Assembly (NCBI GenBank): GCA_905250125.1 | Contig: CAJNOL010001035.1 | Coordinates: 1-64,000, forward strand | Direction: 5' to 3' | From: Rotaria sordida | Taxonomy: Eukaryota > Rotifera > Eurotatoria > Philodinida > Philodinidae | Length of the DNA: 64,000 nt | Shown: in pieces, positions 1 through 12,100 of the stretch | Position numbering within the stretch: the stretch's first letter is position 1 | How the letters are laid out: every line of letters begins with the position of its first letter | The notes under the pieces: model-generated | Databases searched by the model: none | The model's input: the letters and a program-made list of their open reading frames with translations, nothing else | What the model was told of the DNA's origin: nothing | Translations under genes and position numbers: made by a program

Positions 1-507
1 GTTTAAATAGAAGGTGAAATGCTTCATCCATTTCTCTATTTATAAAGGGAAATGGATTTATTCAAAGAGAAATTGATTATTTTATTTTGTGTCTTATATA
101 GGATTTTCTAACAGATATGGATTTTTTCCAGCAGAAATGGTTTAAATAGCAGGAGAAATGCTTCATCCATTTCTCTATTTATAAAGAGAAATGGATTTAT
201 TTAAAGAGAAATCGATTATTTTATTTTGTGTCTTATATAGGATTTTCTAGCAGATATGGATTTTTTCCAGCAGAAATGGTTATTTCTTAAGCAGAAATTG
301 TTCATCCATATCTCCAGTTATAAGGAGAAATGCAAATAAAGTGTAGAGAAATGGCGTAAGAGAAATGAAATTCATTCAAAGAGAAATCGATTATTTTATT
401 TTGTCTCTTATATAAGATTTTCTAGCAGATTTGGATTTTTTCCAGCAGAAATGGTTAAAATAGCTGGTGAAATGCTTTAACCATTTCTCTACTTACAAGG
501 AGAAACG
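1..507. repeat. Satellite-like tandem repeat, 139-bp unit
   Basis: Units begin at 1, 140, 279 and 454, each opening with a GTT(T/A)AAATAG-like stretch and closing with TTTTTTCCAGCAGAAATG. The first two units are exactly 139 bp and almost identical. The third is 175 bp because of an extra 36 bp or so of GAGAAATG-rich sequence. The fourth is truncated after about 54 bp. The submotif AGAAATG recurs throughout. No coding frame persists. The array is cut by the left window edge, so its full length is unknown. Confidence 0.9.
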
Positions 508-760
508 TATAACATATAATAGATTATATGTATATATATATTTTTTTTTCTTTCTTTCCATTTCTTCTTGTTGAACCATTTCCCTCTGAAAGAAAAACCA
601 TTTCCCTTTAAATTCAAGTATATGCACAATATCATATAATAGATTATATGTATATATATATATATATTTTTCTTTCTTTCCATTTCTCCTTGTTATGCGT
701 GACTTTATGTGGGGTGAAGCATTTCTCCATAAACGGGAACAATTTCCCCAACGACTTCGT
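508..760. repeat. Direct repeat of a TA-rich block, inverted relative to the satellite
   Basis: A block of about 65 bp (CATATAATAGATTATATG, then a TA run, then TTTCTTTCCATTTC) occurs near 513-573 and again near 634-690. The surrounding CATTTCTC words are the reverse complement of the GAGAAATG words in the array to the left, so the repeat appears to switch orientation here. Open frames in this stretch are repeat-derived and are not called as genes. Confidence 0.7.
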
Positions 761-2492
761 ACTATTGTCCACTGCTGTAACAATATAGTATATTCATACA
801 AGTGAAATCGAACTTAATAACAATATCTATAAGATCAGTAATTTTATTCTCATCTTTTTCGATTATTTTTTGTTTTTAAATCTTTTAAAAAATGTTTTAT
901 TTTACCTAAATCTCAACTTTGCCTACCACATATATTTTGAATATCAAAACTTAGTGTTTGATGCCAAGCTTCCAGAGTGATTATATTAGTCATGAATGTA
1001 AACAGATAATGAAAAAGAAAACAAAGAGATACTCTTCAGATGAAGATAATTATTCAATTTTCTACACAAGTGTACAAGAAGCTAAATAGTTTCATTAAGA
1101 TTATTTTACAAAAAGAGGAAATGAGATGAAGAAAAACATTTGAGAAAAGGATTAGTCGATGGTTCCATAGAGATTACAAAATTGAGTAGTTCTATAAAGT
1201 TTCGAAATGAAATTATGACAGACAATTCATAAAAAAAATATTGCATTTCATTGTCATAACAAAGTAGAAAGATATCATTTTACTTCATCGAATTCATTTT
1301 TGTTTGATTCTTACTGGTTATTATCGTCTTTCTTCAATATTATGTCGAACATACAAGTGTTCGTGATACTTTATTAAAATTTTAGATAAGTTATTTTTAT
1401 AATAAAAGGAGCACAATTGTGAAAAAAGGATGTAGGTGCAGCAAAACTTCTTATATTTTTTATTGATATGAAACTAGAATCGAGTTCTTACAGTTCATCA
1501 ATTAATAGCCCATAGAGTCAGATCTTACAGTTTTTTGGATCTGGCTTTAAAAAGGTTTCTAATCAATTGTTTTTTAGAACTAATCTACTTCATACGGTAT
1601 TTTCAGTGTCCTAGGAATTCCAGAAAAAAAAATCATTTCTTTCGTGTTCTCTTTCAATAAAATAAAAATATTTTTCTAACACCGTTTTGTTAGAAAATCG
1701 ATTGAAAAACAACACCAAGAAATAAATTATAAATATATCAGCACTATATGATTCGATGGGTCTTCATCTCTTATTTCAAAAGATGAAAATTACAGCTCTC
1801 TATCATGCTTCTATCGAAAGTTATTCAAAAAAAGATAATATTAGCCTTTTTTTTTGTTTGAAATGGACATTTGTGTTATCGTCACATATCATAAGAAATA
1901 GCATTCATTGAAAATTTATTACTATGATATCAGTTGAAGAATGATGAAATATACAACATTGTTTTTACTATTAGTGCATACAGAGGGAAAGTTTCTTTAA
2001 GCTTTCTATATGACATTACAGTATCATCATTTCTACTTTTCGATTGCTCTAAGTAATTGATCTTTGTGATTACCATCAACTATTTATGGATATATCGAAG
2101 TTATGTGTGTAATGAATATTAATATATATTTAATATTTATTATGTCTAGTAAAAGATTAATCTATACTGTCCCTCAAGTAAAATAATAATAACGTGTTAA
2201 TTAAAACCATTCGCGATGTATTCTTCAGCGAATAGTGACATCTTTGTGAAGCTATAAGATTAGTTAGTAATTGCTTACACAGACAGACAAACCTACATGA
2301 AAATCAACTATTCAATATGTGAATTGTTTGTTTACAATATGAAATCTTCTACCGATTTTATGATGGAGTCTTCTTTATATGAGCCATGGCAGTAATCGGA
2401 CAAGAACGATGATATTCCGCGAGTCCCTTATGTCCGTTGATCTGTCATTTTGTATGTCTTTGATATTATTAGTATAACCTATTCGATCAATC
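761..2492. other. Non-coding stretch upstream of the oxidoreductase
   Basis: No reading frame with coding character, no RNA gene and no strong repeat was seen in this AT-rich region. It presumably contains the promoter and 5' UTR of the + strand gene that starts at 2493, but no specific promoter element can be defended. Confidence 0.5.
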
Positions 2493-3818
2493 ATGTCACA
2501 AAATGAAATGCCAATTGCACAACCATTTGAATTACCATGTGGACTCAAATTATCTAATAGAATTGTCAAAGCACCGATGTCAGAAATGCTTGGCAGTGGT
2601 GATAATCAACCTAATGAATATATCTATCGTCTTTATGAACGTTGGGCAAAAGGATCATTTGGTCTTATGTTAACCGGTAACGTTCAAGTCGATGAACGTT
2701 ATCCAGGTCTCATGACAGATATGATAATTCCAAGTAAAGATAAACTTGATATTACCAAATGGAAACAATATGCAAATATTTGTCAAAGTCATGGCACACC
2801 AACTATTGTTCAAATTAATCATGCAGGACGTCAATCACCTTTAGGAAAAAGACCTTTTAGAGAACCTCCAATTGCTCCTAGTCCAATTCCACTATCTATT
2901 GGTGATAATATTTTTGCTCGAACTTTACAATATTTAGTCATTGGCACGCCTATTGAAATGACTCGAGCTCAAATCGATGAAGCTGTTGAAAAATTTGTTG
3001 AAGCAACAGAATTTATGGCTAAAGCAGGTTTTGCTGGTGTAGAACTTCATGCTAGTTATGGTTATTTGATTAGTAGTTTTTTATCATCAAAAACAAATAG
3101 ACGAAATGATGAATATGGAGCAACATCAAAAGATAGAATGAGATTTTTATTTCGAATCATTGATGCTATCAGAGCAATCGTTCCTCAAACATTTGCTGTT
3201 GGTATTAAACTCAATTCAACTGATTTTAGTACCGGTGGATTACTAGAAGAAGAAGAAGTCTATGATCAAATTCGATGGATTGATGAACATGGTGGTATTG
3301 ATTTTATTGAAATTTCTGGTGGAACTTATGAACATGATACTCGATCAAAACGAACTAACAGACTAGACACTAACTTTATTGAATTTGTTGCCAAAGTTCG
3401 TAAAACTACAAAGATTGCCTTAATAGTTACTGGTGGATTTCGTACTCGTGAAGGTATGAATGATGCTATTCGTTCTGATGCATGTGACTTTGTTGGTATC
3501 GCTCGACCTGTCTGTATTCAATTTAATTTACCACAAATCTTACTCAGTCGAGATATTCCTGATAATGATGCACGAGCAATGCGATATAATATTCGTGGAA
3601 TTCAGCTTTTCAATTTAATACCTATAAAGGACATTAGTTCAACTATCAGAGTTTTCTGGCATAATTGGCAACTGCATCGAGTTGCTATCGAAAATCGAGA
3701 ACCGGATCCAACTCTTAGCATTCACGGCAAAATATTTAGTATATTTCTTACAAAGTTTAAAAAAATTATTCCATTATTCGTTTTATCCTTCGCTATTTTA
3801 TATGCTTCTTTTCTATAA
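2493..3818 (+). CDS. NADH:flavin oxidoreductase, Old Yellow Enzyme family, membrane-tailed
   Basis: A single uninterrupted frame of 441 aa. It reads as an FMN-dependent TIM-barrel ene-reductase/NADH oxidase: NRIVKAPMSE near the N-terminus, INHAGRQ, the active-site segment HASYGYL at residues 186-192 followed by TNRRNDEYG, then TGGFRTREG and a DFVGIARP phosphate-site segment. Such enzymes reduce activated C=C bonds or related acceptors with NAD(P)H; the substrate here is unknown. The His of the usual His-x-x-His/Asn pair is kept (186), but the partner position is Tyr189; the proton-donor Tyr (191) is kept. The last 20 or so residues are hydrophobic and end at the C-terminus, suggesting a tail anchor. 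The gene has no introns, unlike nearly all others here, and this subfamily is mostly fungal and bacterial, so horizontal origin is plausible. AATAAA follows near 3901. Confidence 0.9.
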   Translation: MSQNEMPIAQPFELPCGLKLSNRIVKAPMSEMLGSGDNQPNEYIYRLYERWAKGSFGLMLTGNVQVDERYPGLMTDMIIPSKDKLDITKWKQYANICQSHGTPTIVQINHAGRQSPLGKRPFREPPIAPSPIPLSIGDNIFARTLQYLVIGTPIEMTRAQIDEAVEKFVEATEFMAKAGFAGVELHASYGYLISSFLSSKTNRRNDEYGATSKDRMRFLFRIIDAIRAIVPQTFAVGIKLNSTDFSTGGLLEEEEVYDQIRWIDEHGGIDFIEISGGTYEHDTRSKRTNRLDTNFIEFVAKVRKTTKIALIVTGGFRTREGMNDAIRSDACDFVGIARPVCIQFNLPQILLSRDIPDNDARAMRYNIRGIQLFNLIPIKDISSTIRVFWHNWQLHRVAIENREPDPTLSIHGKIFSIFLTKFKKIIPLFVLSFAILYASFL

Positions 3819-4337
3819 GGACTCTTTATGAAGATAAATAATTGAATGAAAAGTAATAAATTGTTTTATTTTTATTGTAGTCTAGGAAAGTGATAGTTAA
3901 TAAAATAAAACGAGTAATTTCTAAACAACTATATCATACGAATTTACTAAAAGTATAAACCTCGTTTTTTTTGGAATGAAAACTGCTTCTATTAATTGAT
4001 GATTAACATCGGTTAGTTTTTTATATAACATTTTTGTTTATTAAGTAAATCGGTTTCTCTTTCACTTTCTTCGAAACATTGAAATGAAAAAAAGAATCTA
4101 ACTTTTCATTTATTTTGATATTAGAAGAAATGTTTCATTTTGGCAATAGATTTTGCACTTCTAAAGATAAAAATCAATAGAATTATAATGATTTGTTAAA
4201 TATTGTCTATTAGACGAGAATATTTCATAGATAAATTAAATTTGTTTCACAATTTATTTTAATCAAGATACACACCAATGAGACAACAATGTTTTACAGA
4301 AAAAAAAAATGTAAACATTTAATTTTGTCTTTTTCAT
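3819..4337. other. Intergenic, convergent 3' ends
   Basis: AT-rich spacer between two convergent genes, containing candidate AATAAA signals near 3899-3906 for the + strand gene. Nothing else was recognised. Confidence 0.5.
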
Positions 4338-7300
4338 CTAATTAGGTAAAATGCATGATTGTTCACTTTGTGACCAAATATAATTTGGTGAACATGCAAT
4401 TATATTCATTTTGCCTTCACTATCACAAAAGATAAATTTATGTTTATCTAATGGATATTCATGATAGACAAAATTAGCTAGAAGATTTTCCAATGTACAT
4501 GGAGTTGAACTTGCCGATGAATCTAAAACTAAAAAAAAGAAACCTATTAAATTATCATCTTAAAATAAATTTAACAATTCACCTGTTGTTGTTGTTGTTG
4601 TTGTTGTTATATCGTTTTCTATTATTGTTGAATTAAAATCATTCAATATTGATTCAGAAGTTGTATTTTCCATAGTAATATCTTGTGATAAATTAGCTAA
4701 TAAATGAAATAAACGATATCGATTACTGAATACTGATACAGTTGATGTTTCTTCTTCATTTATACTTTCTGATGCAATTGTAAAATTCGTTTGTTCTTCA
4801 TTATTTGCTTGATTAATTTTCATATAATCAAACATTGATTCAGTGGATGTTATTTCTTGTTCTGTTGTTATTTCTTCAAAATAAACCATTGTTGATGGTA
4901 TCGAGACAGATGTACTACTTGAATAATCTTGATGAGTTTGATTACTTTCTTCCGTCATTATTTTTAATGATGGGAATTCAGTAGTCATTATCATTTCATT
5001 TGCATGCTCGAGTGTTCTAGTTGTTACGTCGATTAGTTCTATACTTGAATTGATTGTAGTTTCTTCAACTTTTACTGTTGTTACTTCGGTAGTGGTGGTC
5101 GTTGTCGTTGTTGTAACTATTGGTTCGGGTTTAATTCGTGGAGACACTTCTATAGATAAAAAAAAAAAGAAAAGAAATTTATTCATGGAACAGTTAATAA
5201 ATATATTATTGTTCTTTTTGGTCTACCGATTTTCTTGCATTGAATCCAGTTGACATATGCATTGCAAACACCAATACCAGGTCGATAAGTTCCACCGATA
5301 ACACGATTTATACCAAAGTAAACATCATTATCTGGTTGTACACCGGGATAACAAACTGAATCAAAGCTAAAAAAAATATATATTTAACAATATAAAAATA
5401 TAAATATTTATCTTACTCTTACCAATTACATGTTACATTTTGTTTAGCTAGTGCATATAAATAAGGGCTATTAAGAATTTGATGATATGAACGATGATTA
5501 GTTAATTCAATACGCTCATTACTAGAAATAAATTTAAAAAAAAACTTTAAAAGTCTAAAAACAAAAAAAAGATTTTTTTTAATGAAATTATTAATCAAAC
5601 CTAATAAGAATTGTAATATTATCATATGGTTCAATAACATTATAATCAATTTTTAATAAAAGTGTGTCACCACAAATTTTTGTATTTGCCCAAACCTTAA
5701 ATAAAATTTTGTCAAATATAACAATATGATTAAAAATTCAATTAATTAGATTTACATAAAATCGATTATCATTCGAATGAATTTCAGCTGAATTTGATGT
5801 TGTACCACCATCACCACCATAACCATTATTAGTTGGTGAATCACCAATATTAAATGTAAAACCTTGAATTTGTGAACCCATTGTTAAATCAAAACGAGCA
5901 ATACGTCGTGATCCATATGGATCAAATGTTAAACGAACAACACCTATTTTATTTATATAGATTGATAAAAAAATAAAACTAACAAATAGAATTTTCTTTT
6001 TTTTATTTAACTAACCTTGTGCAGTACATTCACGTATATCAGCATTTGGATCCAAATATGTTAAATGACTAATCCAAGTAATATTTTCAAGATCATATTG
6101 TTCGAATGTTTTATTATTTACATCAATATCCAGAGCAGATTCTAGAGATTAGAATAGCAAAAAATTAAAATAAAATCAAAAATTTTTTCTTCTTATATAT
6201 AAACATACGTTGATCAGTATAACATTCAATAAATGTTATATTGGCTAAACAAAGACCGATACCAGTTTGTTTTCCATTTATATTACGATTAAGACCAATA
6301 GAAAGATATTTAACCGAAGAATATTGATTAAATAAAAAAGAATTTGATTGATTAAAATCAACTCTCATAGTTTGTTGTTTTCGTTGTTCATTATCAATAA
6401 AGATCCAGTCATTAGATATAAAAATTGATAATGATTCACCTGGTTCAAGTAAAGTTACTGATTGTTCATAGATATCAGTTTTATTTTCATCATCTGAATG
6501 ATATTCAATTGATACTTGTTGATTAACCACATTAACACTTCGTATTGTTTTATTATTTTCATCATTAAATCCTTTACAAAAGAAAATTGTTTTTTTTTTG
6601 CTAAAATTTCATGACACAAAATAAAAAATTATACTAATACAATACCAATATCAATACTAAAATTATGTAAAACAGGACCAAAATCAAGATCAAATTTTAT
6701 AATACCATGTTTACCAATTGTATCAAGAGGAATTTCAAGTAAAGCTAAATTACAAAATCATAAGGAAGAAAAAAACAAACGATATTGTATAATTATATAT
6801 GAGTTTCTTCTATTAGAAATAAAATTCTATTTTTATCTGTTCTCTTTCGCGTACTTTCTGCTCGTTCTTTATTGTGTTCAGTGAACCGAATGAATAGAGT
6901 TAACTACTATTTTACTATTGAAAAACAATCTTGACAAAATAGTCTCACAGAAAAAAAAAGTAATTAGTCTATTATATGAAACAAAAGCAAAATAAAAAGT
7001 ATATATGTTTTACTATTTAGATGATGATATTAATCGTCTCTATTATACCTGGTTCTCGACATGGACCACTACCAGTTTGAAAAAGTTTTATTTGAACATA
7101 TTCATGTTCTCGATAGATTCGCGGTTGACTTAAATCCAATTCAACATGAGCTTCCGATGATGTACAAACATCTGCACATATTGAATTTGTTCCTAGATAT
7201 AATAGAGATGATGATGATATAGAAAACAAAAAAAAAGTCATTTATATTTTTGTTTTTAATATACCTTGTAAAGGATCATTTGGTTTTCTGGCATCGTTTA

Positions 7301-7349
7301 TATTGAAAAATAAAAGCAATAAGCCATAGAAATATATAAAATTGGTCAT
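4338..7349 (-). CDS. Secreted mucin-like protein with C-terminal chitin-binding (peritrophin-like) domain
   Basis: Eleven exons on the minus strand: 7349-7265, 7192-7049, 6744-6646, 6571-6209, 6141-6016, 5943-5756, 5695-5601, 5521-5423, 5366-5227, 5149-4583 and 4522-4338, all GT-AG and giving 696 aa. The start encodes a signal peptide (MTNFIYFYGLLLLFFN). The next ~400 residues form a Cys-bearing, N-glycosylation-rich ectodomain of beta character that I do not recognise. They are followed by a Thr/Ser/Glu-rich segment of about 190 residues with two pure Thr runs, typical of O-glycosylated mucin stretches. The last ~60 residues carry Cys-x9-Cys-x12-Cys around FIFCDSEGK, IIACSPNYIW and SEQSC, resembling a divergent CBM14/peritrophin-A chitin-binding domain. 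No transmembrane segment was seen, so it is probably an extracellular coat or gut-lining protein. The CBM14 call is moderate; the exon model is strong. Confidence 0.8.
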
Positions 7350-8478
7350 GATTTCTGTTGTAGTGAATAAGAAATGAGCTTTGGGTGTAAGGTCAATATA
7401 AATGATTCGTCCTTCTCGACCGCGTTATCTCTCCTTTTTTTTTTCTTCTCCTTTTTCTTCTACCCATCACTTCCATGTCTACTCAACATTGATTGACCAT
7501 ACGCGAGGTCAAATAATATACTTCATCAATTGTTTTTGCTAGTTCTATTGTTATTGACGTTTTTATCACTTTCTTATCTATTTATTATTGGTTATCTCTA
7601 TGCATACGAGTCTATCACCATAGTGAAAAGACCAATCAATCAATTAGACATTCTATTGTGAATTCTCCAGACGCTCAGACATGCATAGTCAATGTTTATA
7701 CGAAAACATTTGAGTTCGAGATATTAATAAACGACAAAAAGGTCGACGAAGCATCTGTATAAATCTATTGGCGAATTATATTTTTTAATTATCTATTGAC
7801 TGTAACATGTAATGTTGAAACTACGTAGTACAAAAAAAAAGAAATCTTGCGTGCTAAATTCTTAATGAGAATTGATAGAATAACTTTACACTCCACCTCT
7901 TGTCTCTTCACTATGCTTTTGCTAGAGTTGACAGTTAGATTGAGGTTTGTTTGTTGTCTAAAAGACATAATCTATGTCCTGAGCTACCCCCAAATTAAAG
8001 AGTACAACAAAAAAATACGTCTACGTTTTTTCTTTTGTCAAGTAAACAGTTGTGTTGTTTTCTCTTCTTTTTTTTTTTTACAATCTCAAATACATATCTA
8101 TATGTATATGTTTCCTTGAATGAACGCTACATATATTCAGCTGTCACAATTGAGCTTCCGCTTCCGGCTATCTATCTAAAAGCGTGAACGATTTATAGAG
8201 ACAGTCTTCAGAGTGAACGCCATTGAGTTACATGATTGGCTTTCCAAGTCTGACTTTCTCTTTTTTTGTCGTTTCAAATTAATCGGATCAGTGTTAGTTA
8301 ATGATGTTGTACAGCCAAAATCTTCGTCTTCTATTCTGTTCTCTTGAGTTATAATTGATGCGAATCGTGATTAGCATTTTCTTTTTTGACTTGTCTTTCT
8401 TGGTTTTTTTTCTTCCATCATCTAATCGATATATTGTCTACATTCTTTTTTTTCTATGGGTATAAGTAGCGTCAATTT

Positions 8479-8516
<38 letters not shown>

Positions 8517-8994
8517 ACAAACGAGAAAGTAATAGATAGTGATGCTGTTGGCGTCAACAATGATGAATCTCTCTTCACTTGTTATTTTCTTTTTCATATA
8601 AAGCAGAAAAAATAGCAAAGTAGAAAGAAGAAAACGAGAACAATATGCAAACTTTTTTTCTTCTTTTTGCTTTTTTTTCGTTAGAATCTCGCTATCTCCC
8701 TCTCTCTCTCTCTCTCTCTCCCCCTCTTTTTTTTCTACTCTTTTATTGTACGATTCTTGATAAAATCGTGCTTTCTCATTCTCAATTTTGTTTATCGTTA
8801 TAGATAAAAAAAAACGCGAAAGGGAATTCTTTTCTTAAAAAAATCATTTTCTTGATTCGAGTATTGACAGTTAACAACCACAACATCGAACGAACAATCG
8901 ACGCCATTGACAATAAACTCTAAATCATCATTATTAACTGTTGTTAGTTTTACTTGTTGATTCGCAATTTCTTAACACTACAGGCAACAATATA
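7350..8994. other. Intergenic region with simple repeats
   Basis: Upstream of the secreted minus-strand gene. It contains pyrimidine runs, a (TA)n tract at about 8487-8513 and a (CT)n tract at about 8699-8720. An acceptor-like pyrimidine tract ending CACTACAG lies at about 8975-8982, just before the ATG of the next candidate exon. No gene with coding character was seen. Confidence 0.5.
8487..8513. repeat. (TA)n microsatellite
   Basis: An uninterrupted TA dinucleotide run of about 13 units. Another dinucleotide run, (CT)n, lies about 190 bp downstream. Confidence 0.9.
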
Positions 8995-9168
8995 ATGAGA
9001 ATGAACATAGTAACAATGCCCGTAAGTATTTTACGATGAAATTTATATCATTTTTAAAGGATCTACTCACAAGAAATATATAATTACAGATAATAATATC
9101 TATGCTTTATAGCATTTTAAGTTTCTTGTTGTCCTGGTAATTCCACTCATCATCACTTGTATAGAACG
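8995..9168 (+). CDS. Candidate 5' exons of a small secreted protein (partial)
   Basis: ATG at 8995 opens a 27-nt exon ending at a strong donor, GTAAGT (9022). Joining to 9113-9168 after a TTTATAG acceptor gives a classical signal peptide, with a short polar start and then the hydrophobic core FKFLVVLVIPLIITCIE. The second exon could end at a GTATTT donor (9169); if not spliced, the frame stops a few codons later. An acceptor-like CTACAG lies 12 nt before the ATG. The rest of the protein was not found with confidence. A 26-nt candidate exon at 11061-11086 is in phase and would add a dibasic KR, which would suit a neuropeptide precursor, but that is speculative. Confidence 0.4.
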
Positions 9169-12100
9169 GTATTTTTTATTATGAAATATATCAAATTTTC
9201 CTTTTTTTAAATCCATAACTTGACAAAGATGTTTCCTGTAGTGTCTGTTATATATTTATAGCTATAAATTTTGATTCATTTTATTTGATTACTGAAATTT
9301 TAATATAACAAAACAAATCGTTGGTACATGAACTTGACACTGTTCTAAAGCAGATAATACTATTATTCAAATTTCAATGAACCATATAAATAGGAAAAAT
9401 GATCACTAGACTAAAATCATAGAGAAGAACTCAGTATGCAATGAGTATTATTCCATTTTTATATAGGTTCATTTGGTTTCATAAGCCATTGGCTTCATTG
9501 TTTGATCTAATCGAATAGTATCTAAAATATGGTGTTGGTGATGAAGAAGAAATGGTTTAGAATTGAGAAAAAAAAAAGATAGAGGAAGAGAAATTTAGCT
9601 TGCATTTCAGCACTCGTTGTTCGCACCCCAGAGGCACTTAGCCGCGTGTATATGCTCAATCATTGTTGACTGAGATATGACATAGAGCGAAAAGCGAAGA
9701 AGAAGAAGAAGAAGAATATGGGAGAAAAAAAAACCAAGCAGTCTATTAAAAAAGAGAAGGTCTGACTTCCGATGAGCACACGGCTTTCTATTTTTTTTTA
9801 TCAATCAATATAATACGACAATGGAAATGAATCTAACTAATGCCAATGGGAAACATGTGTTCTTTATGCGCTTTCTGTTAAATGAATAACTATGATTCAA
9901 TTTTCAATTCATATTATAAATGATTATAATAGCTTTTCTTATTTTTTATTGATTTACTTGAGTTTATTCAGCAAGTATGATTTGTATTCAGCAGCAAGAT
10001 TCATTATGGAAAAAAAAGCATTTTTTAACGATCGATTCGGACAAGCAAAACGATATCTCACTAATAAATAATTCTATCAATAAAATTTTGTCATAATTTA
10101 TTCTTGTTATCTGTTTTTCTATTAGACACGACGACACATAGCTTTGTAATCGATCACAAGGTTTAACTAATCAAGTTCGAAAACATGAAAAGAAAATATG
10201 TATATTAGTTATTGTCTAGATAATCCTTTATCATGCCTATCTTAGATTTATGTAAAAATGATTGGTGTTATCAAGTATCTCTTAACTCTCTAGGGGAATA
10301 TAGGATAGAACAATAGATGAAAATAGTCTAGTAATTAAATACAACTAGAATAGAAAAAGAAGAAGAGGAAGAAAAAAAAAGATTCTATTGCCTGTTCTGT
10401 AATTACCAATAAATTGAATTAATTTCTAATCGACAATATATCTGATTAGCTAGGATGAATATAGGAAATATTCTAAAATTTCACAACAATGCCTATAAAA
10501 CTTAGGAAAATAGAAAGATAATTTGACTGATATATCTATATTTAATTTTATAAAATAAAAATTATTAAACTGGAATTAAATAAAAAGTCGCTTTCATATT
10601 GATGAATTTTATATATAATCTGACGTTATTAAAAACGAAGAAAATCTTTTCCTTTTTTTTCTTTATAAATTAATAATAACTATTTAATTTTATCGAAAAT
10701 ATATAATCGATATATTTAACTACGTAATAGTCAAGTAATATTTAGTCGTTTTTATAATACATCCGATGTAGATGTTTTTAGCTCGTCTTGTTTCGTTATT
10801 ATTTCGCTATGCTCATTTGTAACAATAGTACTTTTTTTCTATCACAACAAGACAAACAAATAGATAATGGACGCACGCATGAATAGATAGAATTTTATGT
10901 GCACATTAACGAAGAAAAGATATATTTTGAATATACATTCTCGTTCTATCTATTCAACAACATGACTTGAATCTCTCAACCAGCAGTATGCGTATATAGT
11001 TCATCAATTGAAAGTTATTGCGATAAAAGTCATTCAATAAAATTTTTTTCTATTAATTAGAAAGAGAATACTTATGGAATATCAAGGTATGTGCTGTTTT
11101 TCTCGTCGGATTATGTTTTTTTTTCGTTTTATTTAAGTAACTTTGACATTTTGGTCTAGTTTAGTGTTTTTCTTTTGTTTTGCTATATTGCTTTTAATTA
11201 TATACTTCCTTTATTTTAATCTTTAATCACTTTTCTTTCATCTTCTTGCATGTCATCAACGAGTATGTTGAGAGCATCGACCAAACAGAATGAATGTATG
11301 GGAACGAGGTAAAAAAAGAAATAAGAGCTACTTTCATTTATTATTAAAACGACAAGAATATCATATCATCAACTGAAAGACTAGTCAGTCATGTATAGAT
11401 TGGCTTTCAACAATGAATTTTTCAATAGCATATAAAATCCCAAGCGACATCATTGTCTTAAGTTGTCGCAAGAATAGTTCGATAGTAATCATAAATTGTT
11501 ATCAATCAATGCATGTTAATATCCATATGTTTATCACTAGTAGAACACTCATGTCCAAAAATAAAGTGCCAGGAAACGATTGATGTCAATTATACCTTCA
11601 CAGTTCGATTCATGTTACATTTCCTGAAGGTATATAGATATTATATAAATATATGTATATGTATATCTATTGAGAAATAAGAAATGATTATGAAACTGAT
11701 TGATCTTTAACGTTATGTGAGAATTTCACGTAGTTTTATTTAATGAAACCCATAATTGTCGTATAATAGTACTTGTAAAATTGAATGATCTTTAGTTTTG
11801 AGCATCTCTCTGTGTCGTTTCGTTTGTGGTCTATTCATAGTTTCTTCTTTTTCTTTTCTTTTTTCTTTCTTTGTTCTCTCTTTTCTTTCTCATGAACGCT
11901 CCAGAATACAGCACAACACAACAGGACATATAATACACTAATTCCTATGGGAAGTCTCCGCTGGAACAGTTGTGTCGTTAGTCGTTCATTTTTTTTTTTG
12001 AATAAGATGCACACATACAGACATATGCTGGAATTATTAGTCAACAGTAACAGAGAAAAAAAAGACAGAATGAAAAAGCATGATACAAAGAAAGAAAAAA

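Noticed and set aside
1-507. CRISPR array
   Set aside because: Units of 139 bp are tandem without unique spacers, and the window is plainly eukaryotic.
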